Notes under the pieces: generated by a model
What the model was told of the DNA's origin: nothing
Seen by the model: only the letters and a program-made list of their open reading frames with translations
Databases searched by the model: none
Made by a program: the position numbers and the translations under genes
Part shown: piece after piece, positions 1-8,600 of the stretch
How positions within the stretch are numbered: position 1 is the first letter of the stretch
How the letters are laid out: the number at the start of each line of letters is the position of its first letter
Assembly (NCBI GenBank): GCA_963790585.1
Contig: CAWBOY010000008.1
Location: 248,001-312,000, forward strand
From: CAWBOY01 sp963790585
GTDB taxonomy: Bacteria; Planctomycetota; Planctomycetia; Gemmatales; Gemmataceae
DNA: 64,000 bases
Reading direction: 5' to 3'

Positions 1-519
1 TCCCAGCTGGCGACGCTCGAAATAGCGGCTCCCTATTTCACCTTTGCCACCGAACGAGCGTCCGCCGAACAGGGCAAAGACACCGAGGTTTTTTGCAAGA
101 TCAACCAGGTCGCTCCGTTCCCCGGGGCAGCGAAGGTCCGTCTCCTAGGATTGCCGAATAAGGCGACTGCCTCGGAGATGGAAATCACCAAAGACACAAA
201 AGACCTCGTATTCAAGGTTGCCGTCGATAAGACAACGCCCCCAGGCCAGCATCGTAACCTGGTTTGCCAAGCCGTCGTCATGCTCAACGGCGAGCCGGTC
301 GTCTACAACGTAGGCTCCGCCGAATTACGCGTCGATGTACCGTTGCCACCCAAGGTGAATCAGCCCGCGCCGACACCCGCGGCCACACCAATGGCACCAA
401 AGCCGACCGACCCGCCGAAAGCCCCCGAGAAACGTCTGACGCGCCTGGAGAAATTGCGCCTCGAACAAGAGGAACGCGAGAAGGCCGCAAAAATGGGCAC
501 GCCTCCCGAGAAAAAGTAA
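1..519 (+). CDS. C-terminal part of an exported protein, function unknown
   Basis: The frame is open from the first base of the window to the TAA at 517-519, so only the last 172 codons are present and the start lies outside. The visible part looks like a beta-rich domain (roughly residues 1-110) followed by a low-complexity tail of Pro, Ala and Thr and a final charged stretch rich in Arg, Glu and Lys. The layout resembles the C-terminal domains of planctomycete exported proteins (PPC or Ig-like) that often sit beside DUF1549/DUF1553 genes. The next gene starts about 70 bases downstream on the same strand, so co-transcription is plausible. The product cannot be named from this fragment. Confidence 0.6.
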   Translation, partial: SQLATLEIAAPYFTFATERASAEQGKDTEVFCKINQVAPFPGAAKVRLLGLPNKATASEMEITKDTKDLVFKVAVDKTTPPGQHRNLVCQAVVMLNGEPVVYNVGSAELRVDVPLPPKVNQPAPTPAATPMAPKPTDPPKAPEKRLTRLEKLRLEQEEREKAAKMGTPPEKK

Positions 520-591
520 CTTCGTTTAGCCGCGACCCGAAGGGGAGCGCTTTCCCCAACTGTGACACGCCACTCACCAAGGCACCGCACC

Positions 592-3030
592 ATGCGAATC
601 CATAATTTCTTTATTCGTTCTGTCGCCGTCGGGGCGCTTGCCTTTCTCTTGTCGGCCAACGCCCGCGCCGACCAGGCCCCTGCGTCGTTGGCTGTCTTCC
701 CACCCGACGTCAACCTCCAGACGGCCAAGAGCCGCCAAGTCTTCGTCGTCCAAGCGACCTTCCCCGATGGCATCACCCGTGACGTCACCGCTGAGGCCAA
801 GGCATCGCTCGGCAATCCAGCTTTTGCCAAGCTCGACAAGAATATCCTCACACCGGCGGCCGACGGCACCACCGAGATGAAAGTCGAATATGCCGGTAAA
901 GCGGTCACCGTGCCAGTCAAAGTCAAGGATGCCAAGGTCGATAGGCCGATCAGCTTCAAGCTCGACGTGATGCCGATCTTCATGCGTGCGGGCTGTAATC
1001 AAGGTGGTTGCCATGGTGCCGCTCGCGGCAAGGACGGCTTTCGTCTGTCGCTCTTCGGCTTCGACGCCGACGGCGATCACTTCCGGCTCACACGTGAGAT
1101 GAATGGCCGCCGAATCAATCTCGCGCTGCCTGCCGAAAGCCTCCTCCTGGAGAAGGCCCAAGGCAAAGTCCCGCATACGGGCGGGCAGAAAATCAAGGAT
1201 GGCGACGAATACACCACCAGTATTCTCCGCTGGCTCGACGCCGGCGCGCCGCTCGATCCGCCGACTGTGCCGACTCCTGTTTCTTTGGAGCTGTATCCGC
1301 GCAATGCCGTCCTCGATGGCAAAGGGGCGACGCAGCAAATGGTGGTACGCGCCAAGTATTCCGATGGCACCGACCGCGATGTAACCTCTCTCGCGCTCTT
1401 TCTCAGCAGCAATGACACGTCGGGTAAAATTTCGCCCGATGGTCTCGTCACCGCCGGCGAGCGCGGTGAAGCATTCGTCATGGCGCGGTTCGCCACGTTC
1501 ACGGTTGGCGCTCAGATGATCGTGTTGCCCAAGGGCCTCCAGTTTACGTTCCCCCAGGTCGAGGAACGCAACTACATCGATACATTGGTCAACGCCAAGC
1601 TCAAGAAACTACGTATCGAGCCATCAGGCCCATGTACCGATGAGACATTCCTGCGCCGCGTCTATCTCGATGTCATCGGTGTATTGCCGACCGTCGAAGA
1701 ATACACCCGCTTCATGGCCAGCACGGCGCCAAACAAGCGCGAGCTATTGGTCGATGAGCTTCTGGGCCGGAAGGAATTCGCCGAGTTATGGGTTCTCAAA
1801 TGGGCGGAGTTGCTCCAGATCCGTTCGTCGAACCAGGTCAGCTACAAGGCGATGTTGCTCTATTATAACTGGCTCCAGGACAAGATCGCCCGCAATGTGC
1901 CTGTCAATGAATGGGTCCAGGAGTTGTTAGGCGCCAGTGGTGGAACCTTTAAGAACCCAGCGACGAATTACTACCAGAATGAAACCGACATCCTCAAGGT
2001 GTCAGAGAATGTCGCCCAGGTATTCATGGGCATGCGCATCCAGTGTGCCCAGTGTCATAACCATCCTTTCGACCGCTGGACGATGGACGACTACTATGGT
2101 TTTGCCGCGTTCTTCTCGCAGGTAGGCCGCAAGGGAACCGATGACCCGCGCGAGCAGATCGTCTTTAATAGTCGCGGTGGCGAGGTGTCGCATCCGATTC
2201 GCGGCGGCGTCATGAAGCCCAAGTTCCTTGGCGGCGAGACGCCCGATGTAGCCGGCAAGGACCGCCGCGTCGTTCTGGCCCAATGGCTGGCGTCCCCCGA
2301 GAATCCATACTTTGCCACCAATCTCGCCAACGTCGTCTGGGGCCATTTCTTCGGCATCGGCATCATCGATCAAGTGGACGACGTGCGCATCAGCAACCCG
2401 GCGTCGAACCCCGAATTGCTCGCCGAGCTGGGCAAGCGGTTCACCTCCTACAAGTATGACTTCAAGAAACTGGTGCGTGATATTTGCCTGTCGCGGACCT
2501 ACCAGGCTTCCACCCAGGCCAACCCGAGCAACGAAGGCGACACGCGTAACTTCACCCGCTCGGCTTTGCGCCGCATCAAGGCGGAGACGTTTCTCGACTG
2601 CATCAGCGAGGTAACGGAAACAAAGAACAAGTTTCCCGGCCTGCCGAACGGCGCTCGCGCTGTCCAGATCGCCGACGGCGGCGTCAGCACCTACTTTTTG
2701 ACAACCTTCGGCCGCGCTTCACGGGAATCGGTCTGTTCCTGCGAAGTAAAGCTGGAGCCCACATTGTCGCAATCGTTGCACCTTCTCAATGGCGACACGA
2801 CGACACAAAAGATCGCCGCAGGCAACCTGATCGGTAAACGACTCGCGGAGAAAAAGACGCCGGAGCAGATCATTGAAGAGCTGTATATCCGTTGCCTGTG
2901 CCGAAAACCGACGGCCAAGGAGATGGAGAAAATCAAAGCCGGCCTGGCCCAGGAACCCGATAAGAACAAGGGTCTCGGGGACCTCTTCTGGGCATTGCTG
3001 AACTCGCGTGAGTTCATGTTCAATCATTGA
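592..3030 (+). CDS. DUF1549/DUF1553 planctomycete cytochrome-like protein with Ig-like domains
   Basis: Predicted 812 residues. The ATG at 592 is preferred over an in-frame GTG at 562 because it gives a clean signal peptide (MRIHNFF, hydrophobic core, Ala-rich cleavage region ending ANARA). After the signal come a bacterial Ig-like (Big2-type) domain, a segment with CNQGGCHG near residue 134 that resembles a haem-c or metal site, a second Ig-like domain, then DUF1549 with CAQCHNHPFDRW near residue 485, and DUF1553 to the end. DUF1549/DUF1553 proteins are greatly expanded in planctomycetes. Their biochemical role is not settled, though an extracytoplasmic redox or polysaccharide-related role has been proposed. 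The gene directly downstream also carries a CxxCH site, which supports a shared extracytoplasmic function. Confidence 0.9.
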   Translation: MRIHNFFIRSVAVGALAFLLSANARADQAPASLAVFPPDVNLQTAKSRQVFVVQATFPDGITRDVTAEAKASLGNPAFAKLDKNILTPAADGTTEMKVEYAGKAVTVPVKVKDAKVDRPISFKLDVMPIFMRAGCNQGGCHGAARGKDGFRLSLFGFDADGDHFRLTREMNGRRINLALPAESLLLEKAQGKVPHTGGQKIKDGDEYTTSILRWLDAGAPLDPPTVPTPVSLELYPRNAVLDGKGATQQMVVRAKYSDGTDRDVTSLALFLSSNDTSGKISPDGLVTAGERGEAFVMARFATFTVGAQMIVLPKGLQFTFPQVEERNYIDTLVNAKLKKLRIEPSGPCTDETFLRRVYLDVIGVLPTVEEYTRFMASTAPNKRELLVDELLGRKEFAELWVLKWAELLQIRSSNQVSYKAMLLYYNWLQDKIARNVPVNEWVQELLGASGGTFKNPATNYYQNETDILKVSENVAQVFMGMRIQCAQCHNHPFDRWTMDDYYGFAAFFSQVGRKGTDDPREQIVFNSRGGEVSHPIRGGVMKPKFLGGETPDVAGKDRRVVLAQWLASPENPYFATNLANVVWGHFFGIGIIDQVDDVRISNPASNPELLAELGKRFTSYKYDFKKLVRDICLSRTYQASTQANPSNEGDTRNFTRSALRRIKAETFLDCISEVTETKNKFPGLPNGARAVQIADGGVSTYFLTTFGRASRESVCSCEVKLEPTLSQSLHLLNGDTTTQKIAAGNLIGKRLAEKKTPEQIIEELYIRCLCRKPTAKEMEKIKAGLAQEPDKNKGLGDLFWALLNSREFMFNH

Positions 3031-3037
3031 TGACGAG

Positions 3038-3129
3038 CCCATTTGTTTAGCCGCGAGGCGCCAGCCGAGCGCTGGTTGATGGCGCTATCGCACAGCGCTC
3101 GCCTATCGGCTCGCGGCTAAACAAATGGG
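3038..3129. repeat. Palindromic intergenic repeat, family A
   Basis: A long imperfect inverted repeat. The left arm contains TTTGTTTAGCCGCGAG and GAGCGCTG; the right arm contains CAGCGCTCGCC and CTCGCGGCTAAACAAA. It lies between the stop of the DUF1549/DUF1553 gene and the start of the next gene, and could form a transcribed hairpin about 35 bases per arm. The same unit recurs with near-perfect arms at 35677-35773, with half-copies near 523-550 and 8296-8314. Confidence 0.85.
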
Positions 3130-3157
3130 GAATATCGCATACGTTCGAGATCTCACC

Positions 3158-5203
3158 ATGAAATACATCATCACCGTCTGCGTCCTGGCGATCGGTTCCT
3201 CCGCGAACGGCGCGGACCCGAAGAAAATCACCTACGACGACCACATTCTCCCCCTGCTGCGCGACAAGTGCATCAGTTGCCACGGCCCCGATAAGAAGAG
3301 TTCGGGCCTCCAGTTACACAACTACGCTCGCTTGATGGCGGGCGGCAGCGGTGGTGTCATCGTCAAGCCGGGCGATGCGGATGGCAGCCCCCTTTATCGC
3401 GTCATGGCTCACCTGGAGGAGCCATTCATGCCGCCAAAATCGCCGATGTTGCCCAAGGAGAACTTGGAACTCGTAAAGACTTGGATCGCCGGCGGCGCTC
3501 TTGAAAACATGGGGAGCAAAGCGGTCGCCGCCGCGCCGAAGTCCAATATCGCGCTGTCCTCCGCCGCGCGCGGCAAGCCGGAGGGCCCACCGCCGATGCC
3601 GCCAAAAACCTTGCCATTGGATCCGCTTGTACGGACAGGTCGCGCTACAACCGTGACCGCCCTGGCGAGCAGCCCGTGGGCGCCTTTGGTAGCCGTCGGC
3701 GGCCAAAAGCAGGTGTTGCTCTACAACTCGGATACACTTGAACTTCTTGGTGTTTTGCCGTTCCCCGAGGGCATTCCCCACGTCCTCAAGTTCAGCCGCA
3801 ATGGTAGTATGTTGTTGGCCGGCGGCGGCCATGGCGGCCATTCGGGTCGCGTCGCGGTGTGGAACGTACAGAGCGGCGAGCGCGTCATCACCGTGGGCGA
3901 GGAAACCGACTGTGTCCTTGCCGCCGACATCAGCCCCGATCAAACGCAAATCGCCCTTGGCGGGCCGAGCAAGATGATTCGCATCTACTCGACGCGCGAC
4001 GGCAAGCTAGTCCATGAGATCAAGAAACACACCGATTGGGTGACGGCCCTCGAATACAGTCCCGATGGCGTTCTCTTGGCGACCGGCGATCGCAGCAGCG
4101 GCTTGTATGTTTGGGAGTCCTTCACAGGCCGAGAGTATTTCACGCTCCGTGGATTCAAGTCTGCCATCACGGAGATTAGTTGGCGTGCCGACGGCAATGT
4201 CGTTGCCGCCTCCAGCGAAGATGGCACCGTGAAATTGTTCGAGATGGAGAACGGCAACGCGATCAAAAATTGGAACGCCCACGTCGGTGGCGTTCAGTCG
4301 GTACGTTATGCGCGGGATGGCCGAATCGTCACTGGAGGACGTGACAAACTCGTCAAAGTGTGGGACGGCAACGGCACCGCGCAGAAAGCATTCGAGGCTC
4401 AACCCGATGTCGTGGTGCGAACGATTTTCAGTGACGATGACAAGCGCGTAATTGCCGCCGATTGGAACGGCCGACTACCAGTCTGGACTGTGGCCGACGC
4501 CAAGGGCGCGGGCGAGCTGTCCTCCAATCCTCCAGGTGTGCAGGAAGGCTTGGAGTTGGCGGTCAAGGAGCTGGCCACGAAAACCGCGACGCGCGACCAG
4601 CTCGCGGCAGCGGCAGCGGCATCACAGGCCATCGCTCAAAAAGCACAAGCCGAGCTGACGGCGGCACAAAAAGCGGTGAGTGACAGCGCGTTAGCAGCGA
4701 AAGCCGCTACTGACAATGTGGCCAAAACCAAGGCTGCAGCCGATCAATCTAAGGCGGCCGTCGCCACGACGCAAGCGGACGTGAAGGCCAAAGAGCTGCT
4801 GCGCCAAGTCCTCAGCGAAGCCGCGACCAAGGTAAAGACGGCATCCGACACGGCGAAAACCGATGCCGCGTTGGTATCGGCTCACGCTAAGGCCCAGCAG
4901 CTTGTCGTCTGGTCCGAAGTGGAACTCTCGCTGGCCCAAAAGACATTCGCCGACCAAACCGCAGCGTCCCAAAAAGCCGACGCCGCGTTCGCCCAAGCCC
5001 AACAAGCCGTGACCGCGACTACCGCTGCCGCCGCGACAGCACCGCAGGCGATCGCGCCTAAAGAGGCCGCGCTCAAGGCAGCACAGGCCAAGGCTGCTGC
5101 CGACAAAGTTGCAGTCGACGCCGCGTCGGCAGAGGTAGCGAAAGCGGAAGGGGCTGTTGTTCGTGCCGCTCAAGCAGTGGCTAGGCAGCCGCGCAAACCG
5201 TGA
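3158..5203 (+). CDS. Exported haem-c domain / WD40 repeat protein with coiled-coil tail
   Basis: Predicted 681 residues. The ATG at 3158 gives a short signal peptide (MKYIITVCVLAIGSSANGA); an upstream in-frame ATG at 3125 falls inside the palindromic repeat and is less likely. A planctomycete cytochrome-C-like domain follows, with CISCHGPDKKSSGLQL near residue 37 and the family's MPPKSPML motif. Residues of roughly 150-445 form WD40-type blades, with phrases such as LEYSPDGVLLATGD and VRYARDGRIVTGG. The last 230 residues are strongly Ala/Lys/Gln-rich and heptad-like, predicted coiled coil. Together with the upstream DUF1549/DUF1553 protein this is a common planctomycete pairing. The role is probably extracytoplasmic; partners are unknown. 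Confidence 0.9.
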   Translation: MKYIITVCVLAIGSSANGADPKKITYDDHILPLLRDKCISCHGPDKKSSGLQLHNYARLMAGGSGGVIVKPGDADGSPLYRVMAHLEEPFMPPKSPMLPKENLELVKTWIAGGALENMGSKAVAAAPKSNIALSSAARGKPEGPPPMPPKTLPLDPLVRTGRATTVTALASSPWAPLVAVGGQKQVLLYNSDTLELLGVLPFPEGIPHVLKFSRNGSMLLAGGGHGGHSGRVAVWNVQSGERVITVGEETDCVLAADISPDQTQIALGGPSKMIRIYSTRDGKLVHEIKKHTDWVTALEYSPDGVLLATGDRSSGLYVWESFTGREYFTLRGFKSAITEISWRADGNVVAASSEDGTVKLFEMENGNAIKNWNAHVGGVQSVRYARDGRIVTGGRDKLVKVWDGNGTAQKAFEAQPDVVVRTIFSDDDKRVIAADWNGRLPVWTVADAKGAGELSSNPPGVQEGLELAVKELATKTATRDQLAAAAAASQAIAQKAQAELTAAQKAVSDSALAAKAATDNVAKTKAAADQSKAAVATTQADVKAKELLRQVLSEAATKVKTASDTAKTDAALVSAHAKAQQLVVWSEVELSLAQKTFADQTAASQKADAAFAQAQQAVTATTAAAATAPQAIAPKEAALKAAQAKAAADKVAVDAASAEVAKAEGAVVRAAQAVARQPRKP

Positions 5204-5589
5204 GTTTCAATAGGCGAGACGAACGTATAAGAGCGTTCGGAAAGAACGAGATGGACCGGACCTCGCCAACGCTTTGTGGGCCTTGCTTTGGAGTACAAAA
5301 GGATGGCAATCCCCCTATGTTCCGCGCGGAACATTGCTTGCCGACCGTCGCGCCAAAAATGCACATGACCTTGGCGCGACGGTCAGCAAACACAACCAGT
5401 TGACAGCGTTGAGTTTGCGCTGCGTCCCGGACCGTCGCGCCAACCATCGCGTGTGGTATCCCCCTGGCGCCGGGCGTCATGCTTTCGTACTCGAAAGCAC
5501 GCTTCGAAATACCAAAGCATGCCACACAAGGCGTTATTTTAGGGCCGGTCTCTCTCATTTTTTCCGAGCCCTCTTAAGCGAAAATTCTC
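5204..5589. other. Non-coding region with short inverted repeats
   Basis: I see no convincing gene here. The 14-mer GACCGTCGCGCCAA occurs at 5343-5356 and 5430-5443, and its reverse complement at 5371-5384, so a hairpin and a direct repeat are both possible. A perfect 16-base palindrome lies at 5318-5333. The region separates two convergent genes. Confidence 0.6.
5318..5333. repeat. Perfect 16-bp palindrome resembling a parS-like site
   Basis: TGTTCCGCGCGGAACA is identical to its reverse complement. It keeps the TGTT..AACA flanks of the ParB-binding consensus TGTTTCACGTGAAACA, but the central CACGTG is CGCGCG. It may equally be a binding site for another dimeric regulator, or chance in GC-rich DNA. 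The palindrome is directly seen; any function is inference. Confidence 0.35.
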
Positions 5590-6117
5590 CTATTTGAATA
5601 ATGCGAATAACCGCGCATCGAGCAACGCACCATCCTTGAGGTAATGCTTCCTCAGATAGCCTTCCTGTTGAAACCCACATTTCTCGAGAACACGCGCCGA
5701 AGATGGGTTATGAGGGAAGATCTGCGCAGTGATTTTAGTCAACGAAAACTCCTCGAATGCATGTTGGCACAGGCGTTGAACGACAGCGGTCATGATGCCG
5801 CGGCCCCAGAATGGTTTCGCCAGCCAATACCCAATCTCGGCACGATGCGACTTGCCAACTTCAACGCCATCGAAGCCGCATGCTCCGAGAAACGAGCCGT
5901 CAGCTTCGCGAATTGCAAAGTGAACCGGCCGGCCCTGCTGGCTGGTCAGCTCGGCGACACGCGTCAACCAGGCATCCGCGTCTGCATCGCTATAAGGAAA
6001 GGGAATTCGCAATGTCGTTTCATAGATGTCGCGCTCCTTGAGATGCTCAATGATGGCAGCTTTATCCGAGGATTGGACCCCAGATAAATGAATCTGGTCG
6101 TTGATGACGATTTTCAC
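5590..6117 (-). CDS. GNAT family N-acetyltransferase (RimJ/RimL type)
   Basis: 175 residues, the usual size for the Acetyltransf_3 subgroup. Family landmarks are the early strand with HLKERDIYETTLRIPFPY, the substrate-side segment HFAIREADGSFLGACGF, AEIGYWLAKPFWGRGIMTAV (the acetyl-CoA-binding region with its R/Q-x-x-G-x-G-like turn) and the late NPSSARVLEKCGFQQEGYL motif. It would transfer an acetyl group from acetyl-CoA to an amine; the ribosomal-protein or antibiotic substrate cannot be told. It is a monocistronic-looking gene, convergent with the WD40 gene and divergent from the toxin-antitoxin pair. Confidence 0.88.
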   Translation of the reverse strand: MKIVINDQIHLSGVQSSDKAAIIEHLKERDIYETTLRIPFPYSDADADAWLTRVAELTSQQGRPVHFAIREADGSFLGACGFDGVEVGKSHRAEIGYWLAKPFWGRGIMTAVVQRLCQHAFEEFSLTKITAQIFPHNPSSARVLEKCGFQQEGYLRKHYLKDGALLDARLFALFK

Positions 6118-6292
6118 GGTGACTCCCTGCGAGACAAGGCGACGATACCGGACGCTTCACCCGGGCCCTAGGTTCACTGTATGCTGACGACGGCACCTCT
6201 TGGTAAGATCGCGCATGAACTGGCGAGCGGCGCCAGACGCTAAATTTGATCCAACTCGCTGCCGTATTGAGATAGAATGAAGAGGCTGATCC

Positions 6293-6300
6293 AGGAGGAA
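6293..6300 (+). promoter_or_regulatory. Ribosome binding site fixing the antitoxin start
   Basis: AGGAGGAA lies six bases before the ATG at 6307. This decides against an in-frame ATG at 6277. Confidence 0.7.
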
Positions 6301-6306
6301 CACGCT

Positions 6307-6759
6307 ATGTCACCAACGCTCGCGGCATCGTCGGAATCCGATCGATACAACGCTCTGAAGCTTAGTGCGTCGATCATGCGCCTATTGGAATCCAAATCAT
6401 CTCATATATCGATCCGCCTTGAGGATGACAATCATCAGGGCGAGTCAATGAGCATTCCACGGCCAGCGCTTCAATTCTTAGTAAGCGCTCTTGAGCATAT
6501 GGGTCAAGGCGACATCGTGACCGTGCAGGCACTGCCGGCGGAGTTGACCAGGTGTCAGGCGGCGGGATTGCTAGACGTATCGCTAGAGTTCCTCGACAAG
6601 CTACTCGAAACTCACGAAATTCCGTCCAGCCTCGACGGTGGGCATCGGCACATTCGCTTCGACGATTTGATGGCGTATAAGCAGAAAAAGCGGGAGGCGC
6701 GGTTGGCGGCTCTCAAGGAATTAACGGCCCTGGGTCAAGAGATGAATATGGGTTATTGA
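6307..6759 (+). CDS. Excisionase-family DNA-binding antitoxin
   Basis: 150 residues starting at the ATG behind a strong AGGAGG. The C-terminal half holds an excisionase/MerR-like helix-turn-helix: LTRCQAAGLLDVSLEFLDKLLETHEIP, then a wing with GGHRHIRFDDLMAYKQKKR, as in proteins annotated as excisionase-family antitoxins beside PIN toxins. The N-terminal half is probably the dimerisation or toxin-contact region. The PIN gene starts three bases after the stop, so the two form a toxin-antitoxin operon that the antitoxin would be expected to autoregulate. The function is inferred from family and context. Confidence 0.8.
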   Translation: MSPTLAASSESDRYNALKLSASIMRLLESKSSHISIRLEDDNHQGESMSIPRPALQFLVSALEHMGQGDIVTVQALPAELTRCQAAGLLDVSLEFLDKLLETHEIPSSLDGGHRHIRFDDLMAYKQKKREARLAALKELTALGQEMNMGY

Positions 6760-6761
6760 AC

Positions 6762-7331
6762 GTGAAAAAAGCGCGTCGCCATCCTTGATGCCTGCGTCCT
6801 TTATTCGGCTCCTCTTCGCGATTTTTTCATGCACCTCGCCACGGAAGAACTATTTCGCCGCGGTGGACGCAGATGATCCATGACGAGTGGATGCGGAATC
6901 TGCTAATAAATCGGCCTGACTTGCGACAGCAACAACTAGAACGCACGCGCGATCTGATGAATCTCCACGTTGAGTCTTGCCTCGTCACAGGCTTTGAACA
7001 TCACATCGACGCCTTAACCCTCCCTGACCCTAATGACCGCCATGTCCTGGCGGCGGCGATTCACGCGGGTGCTGGAATCATTGTCACGTTCAATCTGTCC
7101 GACTTTCCAACCGCGGCGTTGGCACCTTATTCGATCGTCGCGCAGCCGCCCGACGACTTTCTTTGCGAACTGTTCGACTCCGCTATTGACGATTTCTGCC
7201 GCGCGGCCCATCTTCAACGTAACGCTTTGACAAATCCGCCGAAGAGTTCCGGGGAGTTCTTGGACTCCTTGGCGCGAGCTGGGTTGCCTCTCACCGTTGA
7301 TCGGCTGCGAGCATTTGTCGATCGTATCTAA
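6762..7331 (+). CDS. PIN domain toxin, two frameshifts in this sequence
   Basis: PIN-family RNase toxin of about 189 residues when read through two shifts. A GTG at 6762 leads to a run of six A (6765-6770). One base fewer puts translation into KKRVAILDACVLYSAPLRDF, with the first PIN Asp in the LDAC motif. Near 6858 (CGCCGCGGTGG) one C appears missing; after this the frame continues as RWTQMIHDEWMRNLLINRPD and then TLPDPNDRHVLAAAIHAGA, with the conserved Asp pair, and IVTFNLSDFP. The shifts compensate, so the family pattern is complete across three segments. It is partner to the preceding antitoxin. Either the gene is inactivated or, more likely, the consensus has two indels. Confidence 0.75.
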
Positions 7332-7349
7332 CGCCAAGGAACCTCCAAC

Positions 7350-8111
7350 ATGCCCGACCTTTCTCCCTCTAAACCCCTTACCCGCCGCCAACGCAGCCTC
7401 CTCTATCGCGTCTTCGTTCTGTTAGCGAGCGCTCTTGGTCTTTACTTGCTCATTGCCTACATCCTCATGCCGACGGCGTGGCGCTGGCACTCGAAGCGCC
7501 ATCCGGCTCTCGACGAAATTCCCCGCATCGCCCACACACGCAGCGGGATTCCGGGCGATCCTTTGAACCTTGCGCTCATCGGCACGGAAGAGGAGTTAAT
7601 CAAAGCGATGATCGCCGCCGATTGGCATGCGGCCGACCCGATCACCTGGCGCAGCAGCGTCAAGATAGCGATCAGCACCATGTTCCATCGGCCTGACGAG
7701 ACGGCACCCGTGAGCAATCTCTTTGTCTGGGGCAAGAAACAGGACCTGGCTTTTGAGCAGCAGGTCGGCAAGGATGCGCGAAAACGCCACCACGTTCGCT
7801 TTTGGCGTTCTGAAATGCTGGACGACCAGGGCCGACCGCTTTGGGCCGGTTCCGATACTTTTGATGAACGCGTCGGCTTCAGCCATACCACTGGCCAAAT
7901 TACGCATCACGTCGACGGTGATGTGGATACCGAGCGCGATCGACTGCTGGAACAGCTAAAGAAAGCCGGAGTCGTCGCGGAGCTAACCTGGATCGACGAC
8001 TTTCAGCAAATCAAAAAGGGCCGCAACGGCGGCGGCGACGCCTGGCACACAGATGGACGGTTGCCGGTGGTGACGTTGGGCGAAGTGAAGAAAACGGAGA
8101 CGGAGGAATAA
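7350..8111 (+). CDS. Membrane-anchored LssY_C domain protein
   Basis: 253 residues. There is a basic N-terminus, one transmembrane helix at about residues 16-38 (LYRVFVLLASALGLYLLIAYI), then an extracytoplasmic or cytoplasmic domain matching LssY_C: GDPLNLALIGTEEEL, ITWRSSVKIAISTMF, TAPVSNLFVWGKKQDLAFEQ and RKRHHVRFWRSE. LssY_C occurs alone or at the end of PAP2/DedA-type membrane proteins; its activity is not defined. The gene begins 18 bases after the PIN toxin gene. The assignment rests on recognised motifs, not a search. Confidence 0.78.
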   Translation: MPDLSPSKPLTRRQRSLLYRVFVLLASALGLYLLIAYILMPTAWRWHSKRHPALDEIPRIAHTRSGIPGDPLNLALIGTEEELIKAMIAADWHAADPITWRSSVKIAISTMFHRPDETAPVSNLFVWGKKQDLAFEQQVGKDARKRHHVRFWRSEMLDDQGRPLWAGSDTFDERVGFSHTTGQITHHVDGDVDTERDRLLEQLKKAGVVAELTWIDDFQQIKKGRNGGGDAWHTDGRLPVVTLGEVKKTETEE

Positions 8112-8191
8112 AACAGCGCTTTGAGCAAGGGTTGTGCAACAGCGCTGTCAAGAGTTGTCTATCGATCTTCAGTTAGTTCTTGTCATCGACA

Positions 8192-8262
8192 ACCGAGCCT
8201 GAAGCGTAAGCGAAGGGCATTACACCGATGTAGCGCCCCTTCGCTTACGCTTCAGGCTCGGT
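8192..8262. repeat. Palindromic intergenic repeat, family B
   Basis: Inverted repeat with arms ACCGAGCCTGAAGCGTAAGC... (8192-8218) and ...GCTTACGCTTCAGGCTCGGT (8235-8262) around a 16-base loop. It lies in the gap between two convergent genes. Further copies lie at 56991-57083 and 63239-63433. Confidence 0.85.
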
Positions 8263-8321
8263 AATCTTCGCCTTATTCATGACATTCACTGCCTAACGGC
8301 CCGCGGCTAAACGAATCGTGG

Positions 8322-8600
8322 TTATTTGCTCCGCCGCGCGAGCTGGCGCGTCGCCACTTTTTCCTTCACACCTAGTGGCGCGGCGGGATACAGATGATTA
8401 TTCGCCTCGCGGCAGATCCGCGCTGCGACGGCGACCTTGAGCAAATGGATGCCGCCACGGAAGACGAAGATGCCGATCAGCGTCACCGGCCACGCCTCCA
8501 GGATCCACTTTCAGCGCGCGAACTCATAGACAAGCCAAAACAGAAACAGGCCGACGCCGATTAGCAGCCAGCCGGTGATCTCTCGTAGCCAGTAACTCAT
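8322..8600 (-). CDS. Small membrane protein interrupted by an in-frame TGA
   Basis: The frame from the ATG at 8600-8598 to the TAA at 8324-8322 has 92 codons, with one internal TGA at codon 30 (8513-8511). It reads MSYWLREITGWLLIGVGLFL..., one N-terminal transmembrane helix, then after the stop a second hydrophobic segment (WPVTLIGIFVFRGGIHLLKVAVAA) and a basic tail ending TRQLARRSK. Protein-like sequence on both sides of the TGA, and the TAATG overlap with the upstream gene, argue for one gene third in the DUF58 operon. TGA is used as a normal stop elsewhere in the window, so this is a nonsense mutation or base error rather than recoding. Family unknown. Confidence 0.6.

Noticed and set aside
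8511..8513. TGA recoded as an amino acid
   Set aside because: TGA serves as a normal stop in several other genes of the window, and no SECIS-like element was seen.
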